Source: Streptomyces showdoensis (GTDB lineage: Bacteria; Actinomycetota; Actinomycetes; Streptomycetales; Streptomycetaceae). From it: a stretch of DNA of 64,000 nucleotides. Both the position numbers and the translations under genes were made by a program. Shown here in pieces: positions 1 through 7,973 of the stretch; position 1 is the stretch's first letter; the number at the start of each line of letters is the position of its first letter. The stretch spans positions 248,001 through 312,000 of the forward strand of contig NZ_BAAAXG010000026.1 of assembly GCF_039535475.1 (NCBI RefSeq), given 5' to 3'. Under the pieces are notes generated by a model. The model searched no databases. It had not been told where the DNA came from and was given only the letters and a program-made list of their open reading frames with translations.

Positions 1-295
1 TGCCGCGGGGGTCAAGGCACTGGAGGCCGGGGCCGATCTCGGGCAGCTCGTGAACGCTCGGCGCGGACTGTCGACGGCTGCCACGAGCCGGGGCCCGCTG
101 CGGGTGACCACGGAGGGGACGACGAAACGCGGCATCGGAGGGAAGTCCCTCGGACCGTTCGCGAAAGTGCCCGGGGGCGGGCGGTACGAGCGCGCCAAGG
201 AAGCCCGGCTAATGCCGGAAACCATTTTCAAACTTGCTGGCGATGACCGAGAGCACCAAATAGCGATGCTCCGGAAACACGGATACATCACGTGA
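1..295 (+). CDS. MuF-like minor capsid protein, C-terminal end (partial)
   Basis: An open frame enters from the left window edge (first full codon at base 2) and stops at 293-295, so about 97 C-terminal residues are visible. They contain VNARRGLSTA, VTTEGTTKRG and a final LMPETIFKLAGDDREHQIAM block. This ending is typical of the MuF/VG15-type minor capsid or capsid-maturation proteins of actinophages, which sit between portal and scaffold and help build or process the procapsid. The scaffold gene follows 9 bases later, which supports the assignment. No protease or MuF core residues are inside the window, so the exact class is inferred from the tail of the protein and its place in the head operon. 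Confidence 0.6.
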   Translation, partial: AAGVKALEAGADLGQLVNARRGLSTAATSRGPLRVTTEGTTKRGIGGKSLGPFAKVPGGGRYERAKEARLMPETIFKLAGDDREHQIAMLRKHGYIT

Positions 296-304
296 GAGGG
301 ACCC

Positions 305-892
305 ATGCCGAACGACCCGAATCCCAACCCGAACCCGACCGGCCCGGAGCCGAAGACGAGCGAGGGAGACCCGAAGCCGAGCGGCAACCCGCCCGAGGGC
401 ACGAAGCCGGGCGAGGGCGGCAACGACTCTGCGGCGGAGCTGACCGCCGAGCGTGCTGCCCGAGCTGCCGCAGAGAAGCGAGCCACGGACGCCGACGCCG
501 AAGCGGCCCGACTCCGCCGCGCGAACGCTGCGCAGCGGGGTACCGACCTTGACGCGCTCCGCGACGAGATCCGCGCCGACTTCATGGGGCAGCTCGTCCG
601 CGCCGAACTTCGCGCGGCGGCAACGGGCAAGCTCCGTGACCCTGCGGACGCGCTCGCCCTGGTCGACCTTGACGCGCTTACCGGTACGGCCGGCGACGTC
701 GACACCGCGGCCATTGCCGCCGCCGTGGACCAGCTCGTACGGACCAAGCCTTATCTCGCCGCGGAGTCGACCGCATCGAGCCCCGCCCCGTGGGGTGACG
801 TCGGCTCGGGGCAGCGCGGCACCACGGACCCGGCGGACGAGCCGGCGACGCCGTTCGATCGGCTGCGGGACGCGTACAGCACCGCCGAGTAA
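305..892 (+). CDS. Phage scaffold protein
   Basis: This 195-residue protein probably forms the internal scaffold on which the capsid shell assembles. It begins with a Pro/Asn/Glu/Gly-rich disordered stretch (residues 1-50), followed by an Ala/Arg/Glu-rich helical segment likely to form a coiled coil (about 50-85) and an acidic Ala-rich C-terminal part ending in DRLRDAYSTAE. That composition, the length and the position directly before the major capsid gene are the usual marks of actinophage scaffolds, which have little sequence conservation. The ATG at 305 follows a GAGAGGGA ribosome-binding site. A hairpin with a T tract lies between it and the capsid gene. Confidence 0.75.
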   Translation: MPNDPNPNPNPTGPEPKTSEGDPKPSGNPPEGTKPGEGGNDSAAELTAERAARAAAEKRATDADAEAARLRRANAAQRGTDLDALRDEIRADFMGQLVRAELRAAATGKLRDPADALALVDLDALTGTAGDVDTAAIAAAVDQLVRTKPYLAAESTASSPAPWGDVGSGQRGTTDPADEPATPFDRLRDAYSTAE

Positions 893-914
893 CCCGCACC
901 ACCCACCCACACCG

Positions 915-971
915 AGGGACACACAAAACGTGCGTCCCTTTTTTTCATGCCCAAATTCAGGGGGATAGCAC
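915..971 (+). terminator. Hairpin + T tract + conserved leader before the capsid gene
   Basis: AGGGAC (915-920) pairs with GTCCCT (934-939) and is followed by seven T residues, which is a textbook intrinsic terminator. The T tract continues into TTCATGCCCAAATTCAGGGGGATAG-type sequence (given here only as landmarks: CATGCCC at 946-952, CAGGGGG at 958-964) that supplies the ribosome-binding site of the capsid gene at 972. The same arrangement recurs before the endolysin and the gp3-like gene. It may act as a partial terminator, a processing site or a stabilising 5' hairpin. Confidence 0.6.
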
Positions 972-1928
972 ATGGCGCTTTCACTCGCCGAGTCCGCGAA
1001 GCTCAGCACCACCAACCTACAGCGCGGAGTCATCGAGACTTTCGTCCAGGAATCGTCCATCCTGGACCGCATTCCGCTCATGCCCATTGAGGGCAACTCG
1101 TACAGCTATAACGAGGAAGCCACGCTGCCGGGCGTCGCTTTTCGAGGCGTGAACGAGGGCTACACCGAGAGTACCGGCACACTAAACCAGAAGTCGGAAT
1201 CCCTCGTGATTCTCGGCGGTGACGCGGACGTGGACCGTTTCATCGTCCAGACCCGCGGCAACCTGAATGACCAGCGCGCCATTCAGACTCGAATGAAGGT
1301 CAAGGCTGCCGCCTATAAGTACCAGGACACGTTTTTCAACGGCGACACCGTCACCGACCCCAAGTCCTTTGACGGTCTGCGTAAGCGGCTGACCGGCTCG
1401 CAGGTGATTTCCGCGGGCACGAACGGCGCTCCGATCGTCGGCAATGGTGGCTCCGACGCGCACGCGTTCTTTGACCTGCTGGACGGTCTCGTGGGCTCCG
1501 TCCCGGGTCTGAACAGCACCAACGGCGCGATCTACGCCAACCGTCAGGTAATCGCGAAGATCAAGAGCGCGGCTCGCCGGCTCGGCGGATACGAGATGGT
1601 TCGCGAGGCTCTTACCGGAAAGCTCGTGGCGACGTACAACGGCATTCCGCTGCTCGACCCGGGCCAGACTGCCGCGGGCGCGGACATCCTTCCGCAGACG
1701 GAGACGCAGGGCACGGCCACCGACGCGTCCAGCATTTACGCCGTGCGCTTCGGCCAGACCGAGGACGACCAGGCCGTGACCGGTCTCACCAATGGCGGTG
1801 TCATGGTGGACGACCTCGGGCAGCTCGAAACGAAGCCCGCTTACCGCACCCGAATTGAGTTCTACTGCGGCCTTGCCGTATTCGGCGGCAAGGCCGCCGC
1901 GCGCCTTAACGGCGTCCTCGCCAAGTAG
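972..1928 (+). CDS. Major capsid protein (HK97 fold)
   Basis: This 318-residue protein has the features of an HK97-fold major capsid protein. An N-terminal arm (ALSLAESAKLSTTNLQRGVI) is followed by a block like those of the E-loop and P-domain (PMPIEGNSYSYNEEA, DRFIVQTRGNLNDQR, YQDTFFNGD). A conserved A-domain ending (KPAYRTRIEFYCGLAVFGGKA; quoted in part) comes last. There is no long N-terminal propeptide, which fits a phage with a separate scaffold gene. The ATG at 972 has a strong AGGGGG site seven bases upstream. It is the most abundant product expected from the late operon, and codon use is strongly biased. Assignment rests on recognised sequence character and position between scaffold and connectors. 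Confidence 0.88.
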   Translation: MALSLAESAKLSTTNLQRGVIETFVQESSILDRIPLMPIEGNSYSYNEEATLPGVAFRGVNEGYTESTGTLNQKSESLVILGGDADVDRFIVQTRGNLNDQRAIQTRMKVKAAAYKYQDTFFNGDTVTDPKSFDGLRKRLTGSQVISAGTNGAPIVGNGGSDAHAFFDLLDGLVGSVPGLNSTNGAIYANRQVIAKIKSAARRLGGYEMVREALTGKLVATYNGIPLLDPGQTAAGADILPQTETQGTATDASSIYAVRFGQTEDDQAVTGLTNGGVMVDDLGQLETKPAYRTRIEFYCGLAVFGGKAAARLNGVLAK

Positions 1929-1945
1929 CCGAGAGGGGTACGGAA

Positions 1946-2104
1946 TTGCCGCCGCGTAAGCGTGCAGCGTCCGCCCCCAAGATTCCGCACACGGATTCCT
2001 GTCCGCCCCCGCCCCGCATTGAGAGCTTCCCGGTTCTCGATTCGGGCGGGGTCGCACGGACCGTGACGCGGTGTCTGGCGTGCGGCGCACAGACAGTCAA
2101 GTAA
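1946..2104 (+). CDS. Small Cys-rich protein of the head operon
   Basis: A 52-residue frame starts at TTG 1946 after a GAGAGGGG ribosome-binding site and stops at 2102-2104. It is basic at the N-terminus (PPRKRAAS), proline-rich in the middle (DSCPPPPRIES) and ends with TRCLACGAQTVK. The single CxxC plus an upstream Cys hints at a small zinc-binding or disulfide element, but a full zinc ribbon is not present. Tiny proteins of this type are common between capsid and connector genes in Streptomyces siphophages. Their function is unknown. The tight spacing on both sides (17 bases from the capsid stop, 18 to the next start) supports a real gene. Confidence 0.6.
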   Translation: MPPRKRAASAPKIPHTDSCPPPPRIESFPVLDSGGVARTVTRCLACGAQTVK

Positions 2105-2122
2105 CCAGGGGAGGTAACGCGA

Positions 2123-2656
2123 ATGGCACTCCCCGCACTGGCCACAGTGGGCCAGCTTGCCGCGTGGATGCAGCGCGAGCCGGCCGAGCTGCCCGAGGGC
2201 GCCGCCCTGGTGCTCGATGTGGCGTCCGCGGTGGTCCGCCGGGAAGCCCGGCAGAGCTTTACCCGCGGGACCAGCTCGGCCACGCTCCACCCGGACGGGG
2301 GTTGGGTGGTGCTGCCGCAGCGTCCCGTGATCGCCGTGCAGTCCGTCCGTACGGGCGGGCAGCTCGTTCCGTCGGATCGGTGGCAGCTCGTCCGGGACCG
2401 GCTCGCTGTGGTCGACGACCAGGCCGTGACCGTCACCTACACCCACGGATACGCGTCCGTGCCCGGGGACGTGCTCGCGGTCGTGCTCACCCTCGCCGGC
2501 CGAGTGCTCACCAATCCGTCCGATCTACGGCAAGAGTCGGTCGGCTCGGTCTCGGTGACCTACTCGGCCGAGACCATCGGGGCGTCTCTCGCCCCTGCGG
2601 ACCGGGACCTACTCGCCCGGTACCGGCGGCGTGTCGCGGTGGTGAGGCTCCGGTGA
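2123..2656 (+). CDS. Head-to-tail adaptor protein
   Basis: This 177-residue protein probably forms the adaptor ring under the portal (HK97 gp6-like role). The helical N-terminal half includes VGQLAAWMQREP and LDVASAVVRREARQSF. A beta-rich middle (VLPQRPVIAVQSVR, VTYTHGYASVPGDV) precedes a C-terminal helix, LARYRRRVAVVRLR. The VTVTYTHGY and P.DV signature is characteristic of this connector class in actinophages. Its stop overlaps the next start (GTGA), so the head-completion genes are translationally coupled. The ATG at 2123 follows an AGGGGAGG site. The general role is well supported; the precise structural name is by family analogy. Confidence 0.75.
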   Translation: MALPALATVGQLAAWMQREPAELPEGAALVLDVASAVVRREARQSFTRGTSSATLHPDGGWVVLPQRPVIAVQSVRTGGQLVPSDRWQLVRDRLAVVDDQAVTVTYTHGYASVPGDVLAVVLTLAGRVLTNPSDLRQESVGSVSVTYSAETIGASLAPADRDLLARYRRRVAVVRLR

Positions 2657-2997
2657 GCGTGCACTACACGCAGACGGTCGTGATCGTCCGGGCCCCCTTT
2701 GTGGTCGACCGGTACGGCAACGAGACGACCGTTCGGGATTGGGCCCGCGCGACCAGGACGACCGTCCGCCGCGTGTCCGTCCAGCCCGACGTGTCGACCG
2801 AGGACACCGGGGACCGGCCCGTGGTCGTCACCGGGTGGCGACTGACCACACGTCGCGGTGTCGACGTCGACCTACAGCCCGGGGACCGCGTGGTGGCGCT
2901 CGGCCGGCTGCTCGATGTGGACGGCGACGTGGCCCGCTGGACGGTCTCGGGCCGACACCACCACACCGAAGCCCGGTTAAAGGAGGTGATCGGCTGA
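2653..2997 (+). CDS. Head-closure (stopper) protein
   Basis: This 114-residue protein starts at GTG 2653, overlapping the previous stop by four bases (GTGA), and ends by overlapping the next start (ATGA). It is beta-rich. RAPFVVDRYGNETTVRDW, a WRLTTRRGVD strand and the GDRVVALGRLLDVDGDVARW block are typical of phage head-closure or stopper proteins that plug the connector after packaging. Length and place (second gene after the capsid) agree. A longer open frame extends upstream to 2071, but the overlap arrangement and composition favour the start at 2653. Confidence 0.65.
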   Translation: MSVHYTQTVVIVRAPFVVDRYGNETTVRDWARATRTTVRRVSVQPDVSTEDTGDRPVVVTGWRLTTRRGVDVDLQPGDRVVALGRLLDVDGDVARWTVSGRHHHTEARLKEVIG

Positions 2998-3245
2998 TGC
3001 GCTTCCGCCCGAACCGGAACGGGATCAACTCCCTGATGAAGTCGGACGAAGCCGGGGCCGAAGTCCGCCGGATCGCCGAGCGGATGAAGGCTGCCGCGGA
3101 GTCGACCACGGGGGGCGACTTCCGGACCGACTCGGCTCTAGGTGCTCACCGTTGGCGTGCTGCCGTGATCGGCGACTACGCGAAGCACGGCGACAGCGAG
3201 GGCACGCGGCGGGCTCTGCTGCGAGGGCTGGACGGTGCCGAGTGA
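2997..3245 (+). CDS. HK97 gp10-like neck/tail-completion protein
   Basis: This 82-residue basic protein starts at ATG 2997, inside the previous stop (ATGA), and overlaps the following GTG. It contains a helical block, AEVRRIAERMKAAAEST, followed by RTDSALGAHRWRAAVIGDY. In HK97-gp10-like neck proteins the helix is followed by short strands ending in a conserved R.RA.V. segment, which this resembles. It would connect the head-closure ring to the tail terminator. An AGGAGGTGA ribosome-binding site lies just upstream. The family call rests mainly on position and helix pattern, so confidence is moderate. Confidence 0.6.
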   Translation: MRFRPNRNGINSLMKSDEAGAEVRRIAERMKAAAESTTGGDFRTDSALGAHRWRAAVIGDYAKHGDSEGTRRALLRGLDGAE

Positions 3246-3658
3246 GCACGCGCCCGGTCGTCGTCATGCCGGACGCCGTGGCCGTGGTAACCGGGTATCT
3301 CCGCACCGCTCTTGCGGCAGCCGGCGAACCGGTCTCCGTGGTGTCCCGGATTCCCTCGCCCCGCCCCGATCGGTTCGTCCGGGTGGAACGGGTCGGGGGG
3401 ACCAGGGCGACCCCCGTAAGCGACCGGCCCCGCCTCGATGTCCACGCATGGGCAGAGACCGAAGCCGCCGCCGCCGATCTCGCCGAGCTGGTCCGCGCCC
3501 TGGTTCACGCGATCCCGGGAGTTCGGGGCGGGGTCACGGTCTACACCGTGCGGGAAGTCGGGGGCCCGCAGTGGCTACCCGACGACGTATCGGGGTCGCC
3601 CCGGTACGCGTTCGCGGTGGAAGTGCATATGCGCGGTTTCGTCACTGCAATGAAATGA
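3242..3658 (+). CDS. Tail terminator protein
   Basis: This 138-residue protein (GTG 3242, GTGA overlap) has the alpha/beta pattern of gpU-like tail terminators. It has an N-terminal helix, AVAVVTGYLRTALAAAG, then RIPSPRPDRFVRVERVGG and RPRLDVHAWAETEAAAADL. It ends with SPRYAFAVEVHMRGFV. The DVHAWAETEAAA and Y.F.VEV.MRG blocks are common in actinophage proteins of this role, which cap the growing tail tube. It is the last gene of the coupled connector block. The next rightward gene, the tube protein, starts 615 bases later because a leftward gene is inserted, and the 3' ends overlap by 17 bases. Confidence 0.7.
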   Translation: MSTRPVVVMPDAVAVVTGYLRTALAAAGEPVSVVSRIPSPRPDRFVRVERVGGTRATPVSDRPRLDVHAWAETEAAAADLAELVRALVHAIPGVRGGVTVYTVREVGGPQWLPDDVSGSPRYAFAVEVHMRGFVTAMK

Positions 3659-4214
3659 CTCCATCGTCATCAAGGGTTTCTCCGGCCAATTCTATGAAGG
3701 CAGTCCATGTCTCATACACCAGGCGATTTGATCTCTTGAAGCTCGTGAACGACTGGAGCGTATCCTCTCGCATGGGGCGATCCTCGGGCGCCCGTCGGTA
3801 GCACTCGTTTAGCTCTAGGGCCGCAATCATTGTGGCGCCAACGTGGTCCATTGCCTCTCGCGCAGCTTTACGTACTTCCTTGGGGCCCGCCAACGCCACA
3901 TTGGGAAAACTGTCTACGACGCCCTTAACGAGAGGTTCGACCAGCGCTATGTAATCATCCGTGAAATAGTCAACGTAATCACTCCCTTCAGGGATTGTGA
4001 TGGTGAGCTCAATTGAAGCCTCCTTCACAGCGGAAGCAAACTCCTTGTACCGCGAAGTCCTTTCTTCCCGTCGTTGAGCCTGGTGTGCTGCCCTGGCCGA
4101 CAATCTTGCGCTTTTCCATTGCGTGCGAGAAGTCGCCCATGCGGCACCTATTGCGCCAACTGCACCTGCCAATGCGCCGCACACAGCGGCCAATCCTGCG
4201 TCCATGGCGCGCAC
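3642..4214 (-). CDS. Leftward membrane/coiled-coil protein inserted in the tail operon (moron)
   Basis: This 190-residue protein lies on the strand opposite to every surrounding late gene, between tail terminator and tube protein. Residues 5-27 form one strongly hydrophobic segment (LAAVCGALAGAVGAIGAAWA), followed by a long charged helix (SARLSARAAHQAQRREERTS, then the KEFASAVKEA block). The rest is acidic and probably cytoplasmic. ATG at 4205 (MDAGLAA) is an equally good start. No enzymatic motif is recognised. AT content and weak codon bias differ from its neighbours, suggesting separate acquisition. Such insertions are often expressed from the prophage and modify the host, for example superinfection exclusion, but that role is only inferred here. 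Confidence 0.7.
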   Translation of the reverse strand: MRAMDAGLAAVCGALAGAVGAIGAAWATSRTQWKSARLSARAAHQAQRREERTSRYKEFASAVKEASIELTITIPEGSDYVDYFTDDYIALVEPLVKGVVDSFPNVALAGPKEVRKAAREAMDHVGATMIAALELNECYRRAPEDRPMREDTLQSFTSFKRSNRLVYETWTAFIELAGETLDDDGVISLQ

Positions 4215-4273
4215 TGTACTGCCGCTGACGACGTGTCGCGGCCTCTTTCCCGAAACTCACCAGGGAGACACCC

Positions 4274-4837
4274 ATGCCTCTTTCCGCAAGCGCTGTACGC
4301 GTAGCGATCACAGGTGCCGCGTACGTGGCACCGCCCAAGACCAAGCTCCCGACCGATTCCGAATCCAACTGGGATGTGGCCTTTACCGACATCGGATGGA
4401 TATCCGATGACGGCATTACCGAGTCCAACTCGGCCGACTCGTCCGAAATTAAGGGCTGGCAGGGCGGGCAGACCGTCCGAAAGGTCATCTCCTCTAGCGA
4501 GATGACCTTTTCCTTTACCGCCATCGAGACCAGTAAGACCGTGCTTGAGCTTTACCACAAGGGCTCAAAGGTGGTGACCATGAACGGTAAGTCTGTGCTC
4601 GCCGTAAAGGCGCCCGGCCCGGACCGCAGGACGTTCGGTTTTGACGTCATCGACGGTGACTCGCATATCCGGATCGTCATTCCGGACGGCGAAGTCACCG
4701 AGACCGGGGACATCATTTACAAGGGCGATGAGGCAATTTCGTACGAGCTGACGATTACGGCCTATCCGGGACCTGATGGCACGGTCGCTTTCAAGTATTC
4801 CAATGACCCTGCCTGGTCTGCTGCGCCGGCTGCCTGA
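4274..4837 (+). CDS. Major tail tube protein
   Basis: This 187-residue protein is the expected tail tube subunit. It begins ALSAS-like (MPLSASAVRVAITGAAYVAP), has WISDDGITESNSADSSEIKG and GWQGGQTVRKVISSSEMTF. It finishes with a beta-rich Ig-like ending (GDEAISYELTITAYPGPDG). The TDIGWISDDGI and E.KGWQGG blocks are hallmark segments of actinophage major tail proteins. The ATG at 4274 follows CAGGGAG. It directly precedes the frameshifted tail chaperones, the usual order. Two phage families of similar length fit; the tube role is well supported by order and sequence. Confidence 0.85.
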   Translation: MPLSASAVRVAITGAAYVAPPKTKLPTDSESNWDVAFTDIGWISDDGITESNSADSSEIKGWQGGQTVRKVISSSEMTFSFTAIETSKTVLELYHKGSKVVTMNGKSVLAVKAPGPDRRTFGFDVIDGDSHIRIVIPDGEVTETGDIIYKGDEAISYELTITAYPGPDGTVAFKYSNDPAWSAAPAA

Positions 4838-4869
4838 TCAGACACACAAGTTTCCTACAGGGGGAACCT

Positions 4870-5184
4870 TTGACCACTTCTGCTTTTGACCTTGACGTGT
4901 GGGTGCGCGAAGCGCGCCGGGAACCGTTCCGCTTCACTACCGCCGGTCACCTCTTTGAGATGCCCGCAGCGGGTGAGCTCGATAAGAAGATTCTCAAGAC
5001 CGTGAACGTCGATAACCCGAGTGCGGCGGATATCGAGACCCTTCTTAAGGCTGGTCTCGGCACCGACTGGCAGACGTTCGACGAGCTGCCGATTCCTCTG
5101 TCTGCGCTCGGCGAGCTCTTCCGTCAGTGGCAGCGCCATGAGGGTGCCCCGCTGGGGGAATCGCCGGCCTCTGCCGACTCCTGA
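4870..5184 (+). CDS. Tail assembly chaperone (gpG-like short form)
   Basis: The 104-residue short chaperone starts at TTG 4870 behind CAGGGGGA, seven bases upstream. It contains DLDVWVREARREPFRFTTAG, EMPAAGELDKKIL and a C-terminal ALGELFRQWQRHEGAPLGES. In siphophages this protein binds the tape measure together with a longer frameshift product. The ribosome can shift at a G5 run near its end (5154-5158). No independent start codon with a ribosome-binding site is seen for the downstream frame, which supports programmed frameshifting. Confidence 0.78.
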   Translation: MTTSAFDLDVWVREARREPFRFTTAGHLFEMPAAGELDKKILKTVNVDNPSAADIETLLKAGLGTDWQTFDELPIPLSALGELFRQWQRHEGAPLGESPASADS

Positions 5185-5573
5185 GTGAGCACGGAGAGGC
5201 CATCGAAGCGGACCTAGCGCGCTACTACCGCGCAGACCTTCGGGACGTCTTCCGCCCCGGGTCCGGTCTCACGTGGCGCCGGCTGCGGGCCCTGGTGACT
5301 GCCCTCCCCGCGGAATCCGCCCTCGGCCGCGCGCTCGCCGGTGAGGACGCCGGATGGACGCTGGAGACACAGCTACTCGCCGCACTACACGACCGACTCG
5401 CGGAAGCGAACTGGCAGCGGAGCAACGCCGGGGCCAAGTCGCCGAGTCGACGCCCAACGCCGCTAGCTCGTCCCGGAGTTCGCCCGGACCGCATCGGCGG
5501 AACCGAGCGAGACCCGCGGGAAGTTGCCGCGTACCTCGTCCGTTGGCAGCCGAAGCCGGGGGGTGACTCGTAG
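4870..5573 (+). CDS. Tail assembly chaperone, -1 frameshift product (gpGT-like)
   Basis: Moving to the -1 frame within CTG-GGG-GAA (5152-5160) joins the first chaperone to an open frame ending at 5571-5573, giving about 234 residues. The downstream part reads LLSEHGEAIEADLARYYRAD, VFRPGSGLTWRRLRALV, AGEDAGWTLETQLLAALHD and EANWQRS. Those blocks match the T domain of actinophage tail chaperones very well. Its stop overlaps the tape-measure start (TAGTG). The slip site is a G run where a GGG tRNA re-pairs perfectly in the P site while the A site re-pairs poorly, so efficiency is unknown. The fusion is inferred; the T-domain coding is directly visible. Confidence 0.75.
5152..5160 (+). other. Programmed -1 frameshift site (G5 run)
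   Basis: The zero-frame codons CTG GGG GAA contain five G residues (5154-5158), 21 bases before the stop of the short chaperone. A -1 slip here gives access to the T-domain frame, which has no start of its own. Position near the end of the first frame is as in other siphophage G/GT pairs. Confidence 0.6.
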
Positions 5574-7969
5574 TGGCCGTGGAAGTCGGTATGGGCTACG
5601 TGTCGATTGTTCCGGAGGTTGCGGGCTTCGCCTCCGAGCTACAGCGGCAAGTCACAGGCCCCGCAGAGAGCGCCGGACAGGAGGGCGGGCAGGCAGCCGG
5701 CGAGGGCTTCACCGGAAAGATGGGTGGGGTCCTCAAGGGCGGTCTCGCCGCCATCGGCATCGCTGCTGCCGCCCTGCTGGTCAAGGGGTTCACGGATGCC
5801 CTGGACCAGACCCGCATTGACGGGCGGATACAGGCGTCCCTCGGCAGCACACCCGCCGAGGCGAAACGTTACGGCGAAGCGGCCGGGCAGCTCTATGCGC
5901 ACGGCATCACGGGCTCCGTGGAGGAAGCGGCATCGGCAATCTCGGGCGTGATGCGGTCCGGCATCCTTCCGCCCGAAGCGACGAACGCACAGATCGAAGA
6001 GATAACCGGCAAGGTTGCCAACCTTTCCGACGTTTTCGAACTTGACCTAGGCCAGACTAGCAATGCCGTTGGTCAGATACTCAAGAACGGTCTCGCCAAA
6101 GACGGTTCGGAAGCACTCGACATCCTGACCGCTGGAATGCAGCGGATGGGTCCGAGGGCCGACGACATGGCCGACACTTTCAACGAGTATTCGACGAAGT
6201 TCCGGGACCTCGGACTTTCCGCCGCAGACGCAATGGGGCTCATGTCCCAAGGTCTTGCCGCAGGCGCCCGAGACACGGACACCATGGCCGATGCCCTGAA
6301 GGAATTTCAGATCCGGGCGACGGACGGTAGTAAGACGAGTGCTGATGCCTATAAGGCCATCGGGCTCAATGCTGAGGAGATGACCCGCAAGATTGCGGGC
6401 GGCGGGGCCGGGGCCAAGGAGGGCTTGCAGCAAGTCCTAGACGGCATCAAGGCCATTAAGGACCCCGCCGAACAGAACGCGGTAGCCGTCGGCCTTTTCG
6501 GTACGAAAGCCGAGGATCTAGGCCGCGCACTTTTCGCGATGGATCCGAAGACAGCCGTAAAGGCCCTCGGTGATACCGCGGGTGCCGCAGACAAGATGGG
6601 CGATGCGCTGCACAACAACGGCGCCGCCAAGATCGAGCAATTCAAGCGGACGCTAGAAGTCGGTGTATCGAACTTCCTCGGCAACAGTGTGATTCCACCG
6701 CTGGTCTCGCTAGCGTCCACAGTCGGTGACGTTCTCGGACCCGCATTCAGTATCGGAAAAAGCGTTGTCGGCGGCTTCTTCGGCGCCTTCTCCTCGGGCG
6801 CCGGCGGGCAGTCCATTGCCGGTCTCGGACAGACCCTGATGGGGCTCGGGACAACTGCGCGCGACACCCTCGCACCAGGGTTCTCTGCACTTGGGCAGCT
6901 CTTCAACTCAATGTTGCTTCCTGCACTGCGGGGTGTGTGGGGTGTGCTTTCAACACAGCTCCTGCCTTCATTCATGACCCTGTATGGGGCGGTTTCCAGT
7001 TCAGTCATGCCGGTACTGACGGGCCTTGCAAGGATTTTCACCGAAACAATTTTGCCCGCAGCCATGAGGATCTATACGGCGATCCTGGAGAACGTCCAGC
7101 CGATCTTTACCGCCTTCGCCGCGTTCGTGACAACTCGGGTCGTTCCCGCAGTGCAGATGATCGGCGGCAAGCTCGCCGAGCTTGTGCAGAAGGCGCAGCC
7201 TGTCATTTCGGTGGTGTCGACGGTCATTACGTGGCTGGCACAGCTTGCCGCGAAGATCCTGGGCGCAGTGATTCCGGTGATTATCCGGCTCGCCGGACCG
7301 ATCTTCTCCGGTCTCTTCACCGTGCTTGGCACTGCCATTGACTGGCTCGGCGACATCATCGGCTGGATCGGAAAGCTCGGCAAGGCTTTCGTAGACGGAG
7401 CGCGTTGGGTCGGCGACTTTGCCAAGAAGTCCAAAGACAAGTTCGGCGAGTTCGTCGAATGGCTGAAGGGTGTGCCGGACCGAATCAAGAAGTCGCTCGG
7501 CGACTTTGGCCGGCTGCTTGCCGACAAGGGCAAGGATCTGATCCACGGCCTGTGGGACGGCATTTCGAAGATGACCGGGTGGCTCAAGGACAAGCTCGTG
7601 GGGTGGGCCAAGGACGCCATTCCGGGCCCGATTGCTTCGGCCCTCGGAATCCACTCACCCTCGCGACTCATGCGTGACGCGATCGGCCGGTGGATTCCTC
7701 CGGGCGTGGTCGACGGAATTGATGAGACTCAGCATGTGCTCGACGCGCGTCTACGGGCCATGGTGACGGTTCCTCGGGTCAATACCTACAAGGCTGCGGG
7801 GAAGGTCGCCCCCACACGCACCTTTTCGGACCTCGCCGACTACTGGCGTGAGGAATTCCGCCGCATCCGTGCCGAGCGCTACGAACGACAGGAGATTGTA
7901 GTCAAGATCGGGGCGCAGGAAATCGCGCGCGCCGTGGCCGCAGGAAATCGACAGATCGCTAGGAGGTGA
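5573..7969 (+). CDS. Tape measure protein
   Basis: This 798-residue protein sets tail length and probably helps DNA entry. The GTG at 5573 overlaps the preceding stop. The N-terminus (VGMGYVSIVPEVAGFASEL) and the hydrophobic GLAAIGIAAAALLVKGF segment (about 57-73) are typical of actinophage tape measures. A TP901-type helical core follows, with SAISGVMRSGILPPEATNAQ and LGLSAADAMGLMSQGLAAGA. Several Gly/Ala-rich membrane-like helices lie at about 440-600. The C-terminal part (HSPSRLMRDAIGRWIPPGV) is the conserved terminal block of this class. It is short for the family, implying a tail of roughly 120 nm by the usual rule (inference). It is followed four bases later by the distal tail gene. Confidence 0.9.
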   Translation: MAVEVGMGYVSIVPEVAGFASELQRQVTGPAESAGQEGGQAAGEGFTGKMGGVLKGGLAAIGIAAAALLVKGFTDALDQTRIDGRIQASLGSTPAEAKRYGEAAGQLYAHGITGSVEEAASAISGVMRSGILPPEATNAQIEEITGKVANLSDVFELDLGQTSNAVGQILKNGLAKDGSEALDILTAGMQRMGPRADDMADTFNEYSTKFRDLGLSAADAMGLMSQGLAAGARDTDTMADALKEFQIRATDGSKTSADAYKAIGLNAEEMTRKIAGGGAGAKEGLQQVLDGIKAIKDPAEQNAVAVGLFGTKAEDLGRALFAMDPKTAVKALGDTAGAADKMGDALHNNGAAKIEQFKRTLEVGVSNFLGNSVIPPLVSLASTVGDVLGPAFSIGKSVVGGFFGAFSSGAGGQSIAGLGQTLMGLGTTARDTLAPGFSALGQLFNSMLLPALRGVWGVLSTQLLPSFMTLYGAVSSSVMPVLTGLARIFTETILPAAMRIYTAILENVQPIFTAFAAFVTTRVVPAVQMIGGKLAELVQKAQPVISVVSTVITWLAQLAAKILGAVIPVIIRLAGPIFSGLFTVLGTAIDWLGDIIGWIGKLGKAFVDGARWVGDFAKKSKDKFGEFVEWLKGVPDRIKKSLGDFGRLLADKGKDLIHGLWDGISKMTGWLKDKLVGWAKDAIPGPIASALGIHSPSRLMRDAIGRWIPPGVVDGIDETQHVLDARLRAMVTVPRVNTYKAAGKVAPTRTFSDLADYWREEFRRIRAERYERQEIVVKIGAQEIARAVAAGNRQIARR

Positions 7970-7973
7970 GTTC

